64,000 bases of DNA from Flavivirga sp. 57AJ16 (GCF_028736925.1 NZ_JAQZAT010000002.1:339822-403821), one strand, 5' to 3'. Positions 27,864 to 38,312 are shown, numbered from the stretch's first letter. A program made the numbers and translations. The notes: generated by a model from the sequence alone, not told the origin.

Positions 27864-30800
27864 TTAGCGTTTCAAGGTAAAATGTCCCATAAATGTTCTG
27901 CCGTCCTGGAGGATAACTTTAAACCAATAGTCGTCAGAGCTTAACCGTTCACCATTAAAGGAACCGTCCCATCCATTGGAGGACGTGGCCAGTTGCTTAA
28001 TAAGCTTTCCGTAGCGGTCAAAGATGTATATACTACTATTGGGCTGGAACTGGGTATTAACCCCTTTAATTTGCCAGTAATCGTTGAACCCATCGTTGTT
28101 TGGGGTAAAAAACTTGGGATAACCAATAACGGATATATCAATAGAAGCCGTACCACATCCCTTTTTGTCCCTAACAAAGAGCGTATATATCCCTGCTTTT
28201 ACCTGTTCAAAGAAAGGTTCGTCACGATAAAATCCAAATTCGTCATCCAGAGCAAATTCATAATCGCCCAGTCCTAGGTTGTTTTCATTGATTGTGATGG
28301 TATTGTTGTCGGAAAGATCTACAATGGTAATATCACCCTGGGCAATGGTAGCCAGTTCGGAGGCATTGACAAATGCCTCTCTAGATCTGGAACATCCGGT
28401 ACCGTTCGTTTTGGTCAAGGTAATTGTATACGTTCCGGGTGTTGACACGGATAAGGTAGGATCGTTGGATAGTACACTACCGTTTTGATCGTGCCATTCA
28501 TAGTCGAATACTTCATTGGGATCAGCTTCGACCGGATCCAATACTATTGTAAATGTAGGGTCGGACGAGCACACGATTTGTGGGGTTTCGATGGTGAAAT
28601 CGGGCAACTGGTTAACCAAGAGCTGTATATTGGTAGATGCCGAGCAGGCTGTGTTTAGCGGGTTTATAACCTCTGCCGTAATAGTTTGTGCTCCCGATAA
28701 GAATGTATTGGGCAGCGTTGGGCTGTCTGTAACAGGCATACCATTTTCATCGGTATAGTTATAATAAATCTCCATGCCCGTTTGAGCACCTAAAATTGTA
28801 CTTGTAAAGTTTGATGTATCAAAGGGGTATTTGCCATCATCATCTATATCTCCAGCATCGCCATCACAGACGACTTGATCTGCTAACGGGTTAGCAACTG
28901 GTTGGGCATCCACAATAAACTCCAAAGTAGTTTCATGAAAGCAAGGGCCATCAGGGTCACTGGTGTTATTATTGGTCACTCGGATGGTAATGGTCTGACT
29001 GTCTATTAAAAGGGTATTTGGTAAAGGACTGGTTACGTCGTTACCATTAAAATCCTTTAAAGGATTGCCCGAGCTGTCATAATAGGTTATGGATACATCA
29101 CTATAGGATTGTCCTCCCAACACGGTCGTTTCCACAGCAGAAACAAGAAAGGGATAGGCGCCGTCAAAATCGTCGTCACATTGCCTGGCTATAGTGATCG
29201 GATTAGCTAACGGCAAGGCCTCCACAATAAGTAAACCTGGAAATTCTTCTAGTCCCAAACAGTTGTTATTGAGATCACTTTTAACGCGTACCCAGATGTT
29301 CTGACTATAGGGAGAGCTCATGTTTTGATGGTTATTGGGATCCGTTATTTCATTGATTTCCAGTTCTGCATCCGATTGGGATTCATAAAGGTGTGCAGAG
29401 GTGTTAAATGTTGAAAAAATAACATTTTCTATGTGGTCTTTAAAATTAGATAGATCGAAAGTGGCAACGCCGTCCCTGGGATCAAGGCCATCATCGCATT
29501 GATGGATAGGATCAGGATTATAAAGCGCTAAGGAACCACTATAAGGACTTACTTCTAGGGTTAAGGGCACGACTCTGTAACATCCGTTGGAATTTTCAAT
29601 TCGTATATAAATCGTTTCAGGAACAAAACCGGGATCATCTAGGTAGGCCTCAGGATTGGTTATAGCAGTGCCGTTGTTTTCTGCTTCGGTTTGATCTTCA
29701 TAATAAGTGAATTGAAGTCCTTCAGCAGCATAATCTGGATTGACCTCAGCCTTAATACTATCCAATGTAAGGTTAAAAAATGCTTGCCCATCATTAGAAG
29801 CATCATCACATTGCAAATAGGCACCAGGATTATTGGCTATAGGAAGTGAGAATACTTCAATTTGAACTGCGGTATCGGCAAGGCAATCGTTAAACTGATT
29901 ATTGGTAACCCGTACATATATGGTTTGTCCGCCAGAAATCGTGTTTTCAAATGCTGATGGATTGGAGATTAGACTGGTATAGGTGTCATCAGTGTAATAA
30001 GAAAGCGTAAAATCGGCCGGATCTTGTCCGTTTAAAATGGCGGTTTCTCTTTGTGTTATATCAAAAACCACAAAGCCATCGGTATCGGTACCTGCCGAAG
30101 TATTATCGCATACCTCTATGTGAGGGATGCTGGTAGCGTCCAAAGGAAAGGGGGTTTCGTAAACTTCCAGATTAAAACTGGAAATAGCATAACAAGATGG
30201 GTTTAGTTTGTTTTCAACCCGTGCATAAATAGTGGTGCTTCCACTTTCAAAAGGACTTGTTAGAGGGGTATTTCCGGATTCGGCTAATGGTTGCGAGGTA
30301 TAATAGGTAACAGTAACATCTGTTTGACTTTCTTGAATGTCGTTGTCCTGGTCAGTTAAGTTGAACATAGCAAGCCCATGAATATCACCACAGGCTTTCA
30401 TGTTTTCGGGTGTGGCAGCAGTGGGTATAGGGTATGTGTTTATAGTAAAGCTTTCAGTATATGTCTCGCCACATTTTTCGGTAATCTCTACTTGATAGGT
30501 GGTTGTTGTACTTGGAGAGAAAACAGGGGTTGGGGATGTTGGATCACTAATATCTGTAGTTGGAGTCCAATTATAAGAAATGGCCCCAGTAACGGTAGCA
30601 TCTATTGTATCTACATGATCTCCAATGCAAATATTTTGATCCTGTAAGTTTAAATTTTCAATAAAGGTGATACGTTTAAAGCAAATTTTTTGTTCATTAG
30701 TAGATCCTCCGGTAGAGCCTGTAAATCCAAAATAGGCTGTCGAACTTCCGTTTAATGCCTGATTGACAATATTACCTGTATATGCTATTATCTGAACACA

Positions 30801-31328
30801 ATCTTTAGTTATTGTTATGGTTTGGGTTGCGGCGTTCCAGGAAAATTTAATCTCATGGAACTGTCCGTTTTCCAAATTTGGTAATTCGGCAATAGCCAGG
30901 TCGGAATTATGATTAGCATTTCCGTTAATCATCAGGCCAATATGGTCTGCAATCGGATCGTTATGTTCCGTATTTTGCCAAGTATCAAATTCTACAGCTA
31001 ATGAATGCGAAATCCCTCCATAACCAATTTCTCCGCCTAAATTTCCTAATTGTGGTGTGGAATTAGGTTTTAAGACCAATGCTATTCCATCGGCACCATT
31101 TGCATCATTGATACCAAAATAAGCATCGAAAACTATTTCAAAATCTGTGGTGAAATCTATCGGATTACCATACCATACCGCTCCATGTTGGCCCTCGGCA
31201 TCTGGCGTTATAAGATAGCAATTATTACCCTGATTAACAGCATCACCAATTAGTTCAGCATTTAATTGCCCAAAAGTTTTGGGAATAAAGCTAAAAAAAA
31301 GACAGGGGAGAATTAAATATTTAAACAT
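27864..31328 (-). CDS. Large secreted L-type lectin protein with T9SS type-B sorting domain
   Basis: A 1154-residue cell-surface or secreted protein. It has a signal peptide (ends FIPKTFGQ), an L-type (legume-lectin-like) domain at about 22-235 (HSLAVEFDTWQNTEHNDPIADH, HEIKFSWNAATQTITI), a series of about six or seven related beta modules over about 290-960, each opening with an Asp/Cys motif such as VCDGDAGDIDDDG and containing a 'GQTIYVRVTN' type strand, and a gliding-motility-associated C-terminal domain (about 1070-1154; FFTPNNDGFNDYWQIKG, YWFKVILQDG) that directs export by the type IX system. It is a monocistronic minus-strand gene. A glycan-binding adhesin is the likely role; no catalytic domain is seen. 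Confidence 0.9.
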   Translation of the reverse strand: MFKYLILPCLFFSFIPKTFGQLNAELIGDAVNQGNNCYLITPDAEGQHGAVWYGNPIDFTTDFEIVFDAYFGINDANGADGIALVLKPNSTPQLGNLGGEIGYGGISHSLAVEFDTWQNTEHNDPIADHIGLMINGNANHNSDLAIAELPNLENGQFHEIKFSWNAATQTITITKDCVQIIAYTGNIVNQALNGSSTAYFGFTGSTGGSTNEQKICFKRITFIENLNLQDQNICIGDHVDTIDATVTGAISYNWTPTTDISDPTSPTPVFSPSTTTTYQVEITEKCGETYTESFTINTYPIPTAATPENMKACGDIHGLAMFNLTDQDNDIQESQTDVTVTYYTSQPLAESGNTPLTSPFESGSTTIYARVENKLNPSCYAISSFNLEVYETPFPLDATSIPHIEVCDNTSAGTDTDGFVVFDITQRETAILNGQDPADFTLSYYTDDTYTSLISNPSAFENTISGGQTIYVRVTNNQFNDCLADTAVQIEVFSLPIANNPGAYLQCDDASNDGQAFFNLTLDSIKAEVNPDYAAEGLQFTYYEDQTEAENNGTAITNPEAYLDDPGFVPETIYIRIENSNGCYRVVPLTLEVSPYSGSLALYNPDPIHQCDDGLDPRDGVATFDLSNFKDHIENVIFSTFNTSAHLYESQSDAELEINEITDPNNHQNMSSPYSQNIWVRVKSDLNNNCLGLEEFPGLLIVEALPLANPITIARQCDDDFDGAYPFLVSAVETTVLGGQSYSDVSITYYDSSGNPLKDFNGNDVTSPLPNTLLIDSQTITIRVTNNNTSDPDGPCFHETTLEFIVDAQPVANPLADQVVCDGDAGDIDDDGKYPFDTSNFTSTILGAQTGMEIYYNYTDENGMPVTDSPTLPNTFLSGAQTITAEVINPLNTACSASTNIQLLVNQLPDFTIETPQIVCSSDPTFTIVLDPVEADPNEVFDYEWHDQNGSVLSNDPTLSVSTPGTYTITLTKTNGTGCSRSREAFVNASELATIAQGDITIVDLSDNNTITINENNLGLGDYEFALDDEFGFYRDEPFFEQVKAGIYTLFVRDKKGCGTASIDISVIGYPKFFTPNNDGFNDYWQIKGVNTQFQPNSSIYIFDRYGKLIKQLATSSNGWDGSFNGERLSSDDYWFKVILQDGRTFMGHFTLKR

Positions 31329-31780
31329 TCGTAAAAAGATATATGAAAAAGCAGGTTAAGTAAGAATAAAGTAATTAATTGAAATTGAAGCTTACATTGC
31401 ATATTTAAAATAAATAAAATATTTTCGTTTGAAGCCATAATGTTCAACTAATAGTTTTTAAACTTAGTAGAACTTATCCAAAATATGTATTAATAATAAA
31501 ATGCTTATGCCTATCTATGATTATGCGAAATATTCGTAATAATTATCACATGTTTCCCCCTAAGGAAAGATTCTAAAATCATATGCAATAAGATACATTA
31601 ATTATTTTTAGTAGTTATATTTTTACAATATAACTAAATCGTTTTACTGAAAAAGCCAATATACAAAAATATAGATTATGAAAGTCAAGACAGTGATATA
31701 ATTTCACTATTTTATTAATTTGAATTAATTAAGAGAAGAAGAAAATTTGTAAGGGTTCAGTGTTAATAAGAGGGTATACC
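31329..31780. other. Intergenic stretch upstream of decayed fragments
   Basis: It contains a small hairpin (AGTTATATT...AATATAACT near 31612-31634) and otherwise AT-rich sequence with stops in all frames. It must contain the promoter of the minus-strand lectin gene at its left end, but no clear boxes are seen. Confidence 0.35.
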
Positions 31781-32148
31781 ATGCTTGATCCTATGGAAAC
31801 TATCAACACCCAAGCTGGAGCTAAGAAAGAATTTCCAATGCTTAGAGTTGTACCTCACAGACATTTTAAAAGCGAGATGGTTGAAAATGCAATAAAGGAA
31901 TTTTAGAATAATACCATCTAACTTTTTACGATAGTTAGTCTAGATCTAGTGGCGGAAATGATGCAGGAAATATTAATGGGCACTGAGGTGACCAAGACCT
32001 TAAAAGAGTTGAGTTCAGAGGTATGAATTATGTTATAGTAACATACCATAAATTTGGAGAGATTTTTGCCTTTGACATAGATGGTTATGGTAATTACTTG
32101 ATGATGGACGATACAAATAGCATTGCATTATATGGTTTCAATCTGTAA
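31781..32148 (+). pseudogene. Decayed gene fragments, identity unclear
   Basis: Two coding-like pieces in different frames. First, from 31781: MLDPMETINTQAGAKKEFPM and LRVVPHRHFKSEMVENAIKE up to a stop at 31904, with the same frame continuing as LFTIVSLDLVAEMMQEILMG after a second stop. Second, ending at 32148: VEFRGMNYVIVTYHKFGEIF, then FDIDGYGNYLMMDD and IALYGFNL. Protein-like composition plus internal stops and a frame change indicate one or two dead genes. I do not recognise the family with confidence. They lie just upstream of the operator and the GH78 pair, so they may once have been part of that PUL. Confidence 0.55.
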
Positions 32149-32194
32149 GCAAAAGATTTTAATAACTCATATTCGAATATATTTTTTTAAGTAA

Positions 32195-32214
32195 TCAGGT
32201 AGGTACAGGATGTG
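32195..32214 (+). promoter_or_regulatory. Candidate rhamnose-regulon operator, site 1 (GH78 pair)
   Basis: Two tandem 10-bp half-sites, TCAGGTAGGT and ACAGGATGTG, 116 bases before the first GH78 start. They match sites at 38615, 56503 (opposite strand) and 57915. A weak -7-like TAGAAATT follows at 32231. Confidence 0.6.
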
Positions 32215-32329
32215 CTTTTTTTTCAAAAGATAGAAATTTACCTCGTAAGCAATGTTTAAATAAAGGTTTTTGTGAAAATAGTTGTGATTTTCGACTGGAA
32301 TTTAAATAGCAAAATGACTAATAAAAAAA

Positions 32330-35122
32330 ATGGTAATAATTCTCTGTTCAATTTTGAAGTGTGGATTTAATAGATTGTTAAAAAGGTATGGATTGTTTTG
32401 TTTTCTAATTTTAGTAAACATCGTCAATTGTCAAAATATTAAGGTAGATAAAATTCTATGTGAAAATAGAGTTAACCCTATTGGAATTGATGTTACTGTT
32501 CCTCGGTTTAGTTGGATTTTATCGTCAAGAAGTAGGAACGTTAGACAATCTGCCTATTATATTCAAGTTTCTAACAATAAAGAAAGATTTGAAAGTAATA
32601 CTCTGTGGGAAAGTGGTAAAGTGGAATCTGAGCTATCGGTCTTACTAAACTATGCCGGTCCAAAATTAAGTTCAAACAATAAATATTATTGGAGAGTAAA
32701 GGTATGGGACCAAAATGGAAAGCCTTCAAAGTGGAGTGATGTAGGTTTGTGGCAAATGGGACCTATTGATATATCTGATTGGGCAGCTGAATGGATTCAA
32801 GTGAATTCAGAAAATAGTATTGAACATTCAAGTCCTATATTTAGAAATGAATTTAAGGTTCTGAAAAAAATAGAATCTGCTACAGCAAATATAACATCCC
32901 ATGGTTTGTATGTGGCCTACATAAACGGACATAAAATTGGGGATGCTTATTTTACTCCAGGTTGGACAAGTTATAATAAAAGGTTGCAGTATCAAACCTA
33001 CGATGTTACCGCCATGATACAAAAAGGGTATAATGCAATTGGGGCTATGTTAGGAAGTGGATGGTATAGTGGAAATCTTGTTTGGGAAGGACATGAAAAT
33101 TTTTATGGAGAAAGTTTGGCGTTGCTTTTACAAATAAAATTAAACTATACAGATGGTACTTCAGAAATTATAGGAACTAACAAAAATTGGAAAACTACTA
33201 CCGGAGAAGTAATAGACTCTGAAATTTATCATGGAGAAATAATTGATGCAAGAAAAAGAAAGAAAGGTTGGTATCTTGTAGGTTATAATGATGATAACTG
33301 GGAGCCAGTTAGAGTGGTAAATTATAGTAAAAAGAATTTAGTTGCCACTATTAATGAGCCTATTCGAAAACATGAAGTTTTTAAGCCCATTGAAGTTATT
33401 ACTACACCTGATGGAGACAAGGTTTTGGATTTTGGGCAAAACTTGGTAGGATTTGTGCAAGTAAAAATCAAAGGAAAAAGCGGAGATCATATAATTTTAA
33501 AACATGCAGAAGTATTAGATAAGAACGGTAATTTTTATACAGAAAATTTAAGGTCTGCAAAACAAGAAAATAAGTATATTTTAAAAGGGGGAGAAGAAGA
33601 AATTTTTGAACCTAACTTTACTTGGCAGGGCTTTAGATATGTTAAAGTGGAAGGAATTTCAGGTATGATAAATCCTGAAGATTTTACAGCTGTAGCACTT
33701 TATTCAGACATGCCCAAGACAGGTAGCTTTTCAACTTCAAACGAGTTGATTAATAAACTACAACATAATATTGAATGGGGGCAGAAGGGCAATTTTTTAG
33801 ATGTCCCCACTGATTGCCCTCAACGAGATGAACGTTTAGGGTGGACTGGTGACGCTCAGGTATTTTTTAATACAGCGGCGTTTAACATGAAAGTTGATAA
33901 TTTTTTCAGTAAATGGATGAGGGATGTTGAGGCAGATCAATTAGAAAATGGTAGTGTTCCACATGTGATTCCGAATGTGCTGGGTTCAAACGCATCGGGG
34001 TCCGCAGGTTGGGCAGATGTTGCTACAATTATTCCATGGAGTATTTACCTTAACTATGGCGATAAAAATATTTTAAAGCAGCAATATAAGAGTATGGAAG
34101 CTTGGGTAGATTACATTAGTAGTCAAACTGAAGATTATTTATGGAATAAGGGATCTCATTTTGGAGACTGGCTTTATTATGTTCCAGAAAATAATGACAA
34201 CTCCGCTGAAACGGATAAGTTCTTAATAGCACAATGCTTTTATGCAAATTCAGTACAAATAATGATTCAAACTGCTAATTTATTGAAGAAGCAAAAGGAT
34301 GTAGGAAAATATACCGTTTTATTAAATAAGATTAAAGAAGCTTTTGCCGAAAAATATATTACTGAAGACGGAAAGCTTACTTCTGACTCACAAACAGCAT
34401 ATGTTTTGGCTTTGAATTTTAATATGCTCCCTGAAAACATAAGAGAGTTGGCAGCTCAACGATTAGCTGATAATATTAGAGGTTATAATTATCACTTAAC
34501 TACAGGTTTCTTAGGTACCCCTTATTTATGTCATGTGCTTACAAAATTTGGTTATCATGATTTGGCATTCACATTATTGATGCAAAAAACGTATCCTTCT
34601 TGGCTTTATCCAGTAACTATGGGGGCTACTACTATTTGGGAGCGTTGGGATGGGCAAAAGCCAAATGGAGATTTTCAAACCCCAAGTATGAATTCATTTA
34701 ACCATTATGCCTATGGAGCTATTGGTGATTGGATGTATAAAATACTTGGTGGTATTAATACTAGTGAAAAGGTAAATGAAGTAGGGTATAAGAAAATAAT
34801 TCTCACCCCATATATTAATAATAATCTACTTTTGAAGAGTGATTTAAAAGATCAATTAACTTATGTAAATGCAGACTTAAATTCATGCTATGGAAAGATC
34901 AGTTCACATTGGAAGAAAAGTGGAGACCATATAAAGATAAATATTACTATTCCCGTTAATACAACGGCAGAATTACACATACCTGCCGATACCATAGAAA
35001 AAGTATTTGAAGGAAAATCTAAAATCTCAGACAGTAAGGATATAGAAATTATAGGTACTACAGTATCTTCGGTTATCGTTGTAGTAGGATCAGGAACCTA
35101 TAATTTAATTATTAAAAATTAA
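32330..35122 (+). CDS. GH78 alpha-L-rhamnosidase
   Basis: A 930-residue inverting rhamnosidase that releases terminal alpha-L-rhamnose. An N-terminal hydrophobic segment (YGLFCFLILVNIVNCQ) indicates export, although the extension before it is long and the true start may differ. N-terminal fibronectin-like and beta modules (about 40-420) precede an (alpha/alpha)6 catalytic barrel (about 430-800). The catalytic Glu pair is visible: E501 in DCPQRDERLGWTGDAQ and E771 in ATTIWERWDG. The gene overlaps the next GH78 start by one base (TAATG), so the two are translationally coupled. An operator-like tandem repeat lies 116 bases upstream. Confidence 0.93.
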   Translation: MVIILCSILKCGFNRLLKRYGLFCFLILVNIVNCQNIKVDKILCENRVNPIGIDVTVPRFSWILSSRSRNVRQSAYYIQVSNNKERFESNTLWESGKVESELSVLLNYAGPKLSSNNKYYWRVKVWDQNGKPSKWSDVGLWQMGPIDISDWAAEWIQVNSENSIEHSSPIFRNEFKVLKKIESATANITSHGLYVAYINGHKIGDAYFTPGWTSYNKRLQYQTYDVTAMIQKGYNAIGAMLGSGWYSGNLVWEGHENFYGESLALLLQIKLNYTDGTSEIIGTNKNWKTTTGEVIDSEIYHGEIIDARKRKKGWYLVGYNDDNWEPVRVVNYSKKNLVATINEPIRKHEVFKPIEVITTPDGDKVLDFGQNLVGFVQVKIKGKSGDHIILKHAEVLDKNGNFYTENLRSAKQENKYILKGGEEEIFEPNFTWQGFRYVKVEGISGMINPEDFTAVALYSDMPKTGSFSTSNELINKLQHNIEWGQKGNFLDVPTDCPQRDERLGWTGDAQVFFNTAAFNMKVDNFFSKWMRDVEADQLENGSVPHVIPNVLGSNASGSAGWADVATIIPWSIYLNYGDKNILKQQYKSMEAWVDYISSQTEDYLWNKGSHFGDWLYYVPENNDNSAETDKFLIAQCFYANSVQIMIQTANLLKKQKDVGKYTVLLNKIKEAFAEKYITEDGKLTSDSQTAYVLALNFNMLPENIRELAAQRLADNIRGYNYHLTTGFLGTPYLCHVLTKFGYHDLAFTLLMQKTYPSWLYPVTMGATTIWERWDGQKPNGDFQTPSMNSFNHYAYGAIGDWMYKILGGINTSEKVNEVGYKKIILTPYINNNLLLKSDLKDQLTYVNADLNSCYGKISSHWKKSGDHIKINITIPVNTTAELHIPADTIEKVFEGKSKISDSKDIEIIGTTVSSVIVVVGSGTYNLIIKN

Positions 35123-37845
35123 TGTATCAATCTAATATAATAAAATATCAAATGTTGTTAAAAAGTAAGACTATCCTAAAGGTTTCATTTATAGCGTTAA
35201 TAATGGCTTTTTTATCCAGCCATAAAGAAAAAACTAAGATTGAAGTAGAAAATTTACTGTGTGAATATTTAGAAGCCCCCATTGGGATTGATAGTGAGGC
35301 TCCCCGTTTTAGATGGAATATGAAAACTGATTGGAAGGAGTCAAAACAAAAAGCTTATTATTTATTTGTGGGAACAGATTCTGTTGCAGTTTCTAAAGGG
35401 AATGGTGATATGTGGCAAGTTGATGGTAAGAAAAGTTCCAAATCCCTTGTAGTTTACAATGGTAAGCAGTTAGAACCTTTTACCAAATACTATTGGGGCG
35501 TTCAAGTGGTTGATAATAAAAATAGAAGAAGTCATTTGGCTTTATCAAGTTTTGAAACAGGCATGATGCATCAAAAGAACTGGAAAGGTTTTTGGATTTC
35601 CGATCATCATGATATTTCGGTAAAACCTGCTCCATATTTTAGAAAAACCTATCCTATTAAAAAGCCTATAAAAAAAGCTGTAGCATATATTACAGCGGCA
35701 GGTTTGTATGAATTATACGTAAATGGGCAAAGAATTGGAGACCACCGCTTAGATCCTATGTATACTAAGTTTGACAAAAGAAATTTGTATGTAACTTATG
35801 ATATTACAAAAGTATTTAAACAAGGATTGGTTACTCTTGGTGTTATTTTGGGAAATGGGTGGTACAATCATCAATCTACAGCGGTTTGGGATTTTGATAA
35901 AGCAGCGTGGAGAAACCGACCGCGATTTTTACTTAATGTAAGAATTACATATGCAGATGGGACAACAACAGTTTTACATACAGATGAAAGTTGGAAGACC
36001 TCTTTGAGTCCAATCGTTTTTAATAGTATTTATACAGCAGAGCATTACAATGCAGGAAAAGAACAATTAGGATGGGATACTCCAGAGTTTAATGATAGCC
36101 ATTGGAGTCATTCATTAGTTGTAAAATCACCTTCTAATAATATTGTTGCTCAAGCTTTAAAGCCTATTAAAAATGTTGAAGAAATTAAACCTGTAAGTAT
36201 TCGTAAGATCTCTGATAGTAAATATATTTTTGATTTAGGAAGAAATATATCTGGTGTCACTCAATTAAGTGTAAAAGGGAATAAGGGAACTACACTACGT
36301 TTAACACATTCGGAACAATTAAGTGATTCAGGAGAAATAGATCTGTCTAATATTGATGTACATTATAGGCCAAAGGACGATTTAGACCCTTTTCAAACAG
36401 ACATATATACCTTAAAAGGCGAGGGGCTTGAGACTTTTATGCCTAAATTTAATTACAAAGGCTTTCAGTATGTAGAACTTGTTAGTAATGAACCTATTGA
36501 GCTAACCAAAGAAAGTCTTACTGGTTATTTCATGCACAGTGATGTTGATCCCGTTGGAAAAATTGAAAGTTCAAGCGATCTTATAAACAAAATATGGGCA
36601 GCTACCAATGCGTCTTATTTATCTAATTTGTTTGGGTACCCAACAGATTGTCCACAGCGAGAAAAAAATGGCTGGACAGGAGATGCACATATAGCTATAG
36701 AAACAGGTTTATACAATTATGATGGGATTACGATTTATGAAAAATGGCTAGCAGATCATAGAGATGAACAAAAGGAGAATGGTATTCTACCCTCTATAAT
36801 TCCTACATGGGGTTGGGGTTATGATTGGGGAAATGGTCCAGATTGGACAAGTACTATAGCTATTATTCCTTGGCAGATTTATCAATTTTATGGAGATACC
36901 CGTGCCTTAGAAATCAATTATCCAAATATTAAAAAATATGTAGATCATATTACTAGTATTAGTCCAAAAGGAATTACAGACTGGGGCTTAGGTGATTGGG
37001 TTCCTGTTAAGGATAAAACTCCTAAAGAACTGACATCTTCCATATATTATTTTGTAGATGCGACTATACTAGCTAAAACAGCAAAATTGCTAAATAAGGA
37101 AGATGATTATTATACGTACACCCAGTTAGCTGATAAAATAAAAAGGGCTATTAATGATAAATATTTAAATAAAGAAACAGCTATTTATGGATCAGGGTTT
37201 CAAACAGAATTAAGTGCTCCATTGTATTGGGGCGTGGTGCCGGAAGAATTTAAGGCAAAAGTAGCAGCTAATCTTGCTAAAAAAGTCATAAAGGATGGCA
37301 AACATTTAAATGTGGGACTTTTAGGAACTAAATCCATATTGAATGCTTTGAGTGAAAATGGATATGAACAGCTGGCTTATGAAGTTGCTTCTCAAGATAC
37401 TTTTCCTTCATGGGGGTGGTGGATAAAGAATGGAGCAACTACGTTATATGAGAATTGGTCTATTGATGCTAAATCAGATATTTCAAGAAATCATATTATG
37501 TTTGGTGAGATTGGAGCTTGGTTGTTTAAAGGAATTGGAGGTATTTTTCCAGATACAAATAATCCCGGATTTAAAAATGTCATTTTAAAGCCACACTTTG
37601 TAAATGGATTGGAATATTTTAATGCTAGCCATCATGGACCTTATGGAAAAATTGAATCTAATTGGAAAAAAACAAATGACAAAAATGTAGATTATTACGT
37701 TAATATTCCTCCTAATAGTACGGCATCGGTATATCTTAAAGCTAAAGAAGTTAAATTAAAGGGAAAGAAAGTTAAAAAAACTAAAGAAGGGGATTACCTA
37801 GTCAATTTAACTTCAGGAAAACATTATTTTAATATCACGTTGTGA
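35122..37845 (+). CDS. GH78 alpha-L-rhamnosidase (second)
   Basis: A paralogue of the preceding gene with E514 in DCPQREKNGWTGDAH and E777 in ATTLYENW, so it should be catalytically competent. The long frame is 907 residues from the ATG at 35122; the ATG at 35152 gives a more ordinary signal peptide and is an equally good start. That signal ends IMAFLSSHKEK, with His34 (numbered from 35122) where a lipobox Cys would be expected, so it may have lost lipidation. Divergence from the first GH78 suggests different positions or neighbours in the substrate. Translationally coupled to the upstream gene and followed by a strong terminator. Confidence 0.92.
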   Translation: MYQSNIIKYQMLLKSKTILKVSFIALIMAFLSSHKEKTKIEVENLLCEYLEAPIGIDSEAPRFRWNMKTDWKESKQKAYYLFVGTDSVAVSKGNGDMWQVDGKKSSKSLVVYNGKQLEPFTKYYWGVQVVDNKNRRSHLALSSFETGMMHQKNWKGFWISDHHDISVKPAPYFRKTYPIKKPIKKAVAYITAAGLYELYVNGQRIGDHRLDPMYTKFDKRNLYVTYDITKVFKQGLVTLGVILGNGWYNHQSTAVWDFDKAAWRNRPRFLLNVRITYADGTTTVLHTDESWKTSLSPIVFNSIYTAEHYNAGKEQLGWDTPEFNDSHWSHSLVVKSPSNNIVAQALKPIKNVEEIKPVSIRKISDSKYIFDLGRNISGVTQLSVKGNKGTTLRLTHSEQLSDSGEIDLSNIDVHYRPKDDLDPFQTDIYTLKGEGLETFMPKFNYKGFQYVELVSNEPIELTKESLTGYFMHSDVDPVGKIESSSDLINKIWAATNASYLSNLFGYPTDCPQREKNGWTGDAHIAIETGLYNYDGITIYEKWLADHRDEQKENGILPSIIPTWGWGYDWGNGPDWTSTIAIIPWQIYQFYGDTRALEINYPNIKKYVDHITSISPKGITDWGLGDWVPVKDKTPKELTSSIYYFVDATILAKTAKLLNKEDDYYTYTQLADKIKRAINDKYLNKETAIYGSGFQTELSAPLYWGVVPEEFKAKVAANLAKKVIKDGKHLNVGLLGTKSILNALSENGYEQLAYEVASQDTFPSWGWWIKNGATTLYENWSIDAKSDISRNHIMFGEIGAWLFKGIGGIFPDTNNPGFKNVILKPHFVNGLEYFNASHHGPYGKIESNWKKTNDKNVDYYVNIPPNSTASVYLKAKEVKLKGKKVKKTKEGDYLVNLTSGKHYFNITL

Positions 37846-37887
37846 CCTTATACTTTTAAGGGATGGTCAATTTAACCAACTTTTATT

Positions 37888-37935
37888 AATACCACCAGAT
37901 CCAATATCGTATTCTTCATTGAATCTGGTGGTATT
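37888..37935 (+). terminator. Terminator hairpin after the GH78 pair
   Basis: AATACCACCAGAT pairs with ATCTGGTGGTATT (37923-37935) as a 13-bp stem, extended by partly paired inner bases. It begins 43 bases after the GH78 stop. Confidence 0.75.
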
Positions 37936-38151
37936 ATAACCTTCTATCGGTCTATTGCTTATTGGCCACGACAAGCGTAATTATATAATTGATAAAGTGT
38001 CATATAAATTTAAAACCACAGATTGTCTAATAAGAAATTAACAATGAAAAACTATTGATTATTATTGGCATTGCCCCTTGCTTAATGATTTCAAATTGGT
38101 ATAAGTCAAACCTATAACTTTATGAGGACATTAGTGACAGTGGTTAAGTAA

Positions 38152-38312
38152 TACCAATTATGAATTAAAATATGCTATTCAAACTCATTCATTAATTTGT
38201 TTTATCACTTTACTCATCATTTCCATAGCTTAGGCTATGCAAATAACTCGCAGCAGGCAAAAACAAATAAGCAATGTCGTTTTCTGTAGCTCATTTTAAT
38301 TCATAATTGGTA
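38152..38312. mobile_element. 161-bp MITE, family A copy 2
   Basis: Same perfect 20-bp ends and same length as 15471-15631, seven substitutions, and again flanked by TAA on both sides. A lone end (AATTGGTATAA) lies just upstream at 38094-38104, possibly a remnant of an older copy. Confidence 0.85.

Noticed and set aside
30378..30647. 89-codon plus-strand frame within the lectin gene
   Set aside because: Antisense shadow of a repeat-rich adhesin without any recognisable motif.
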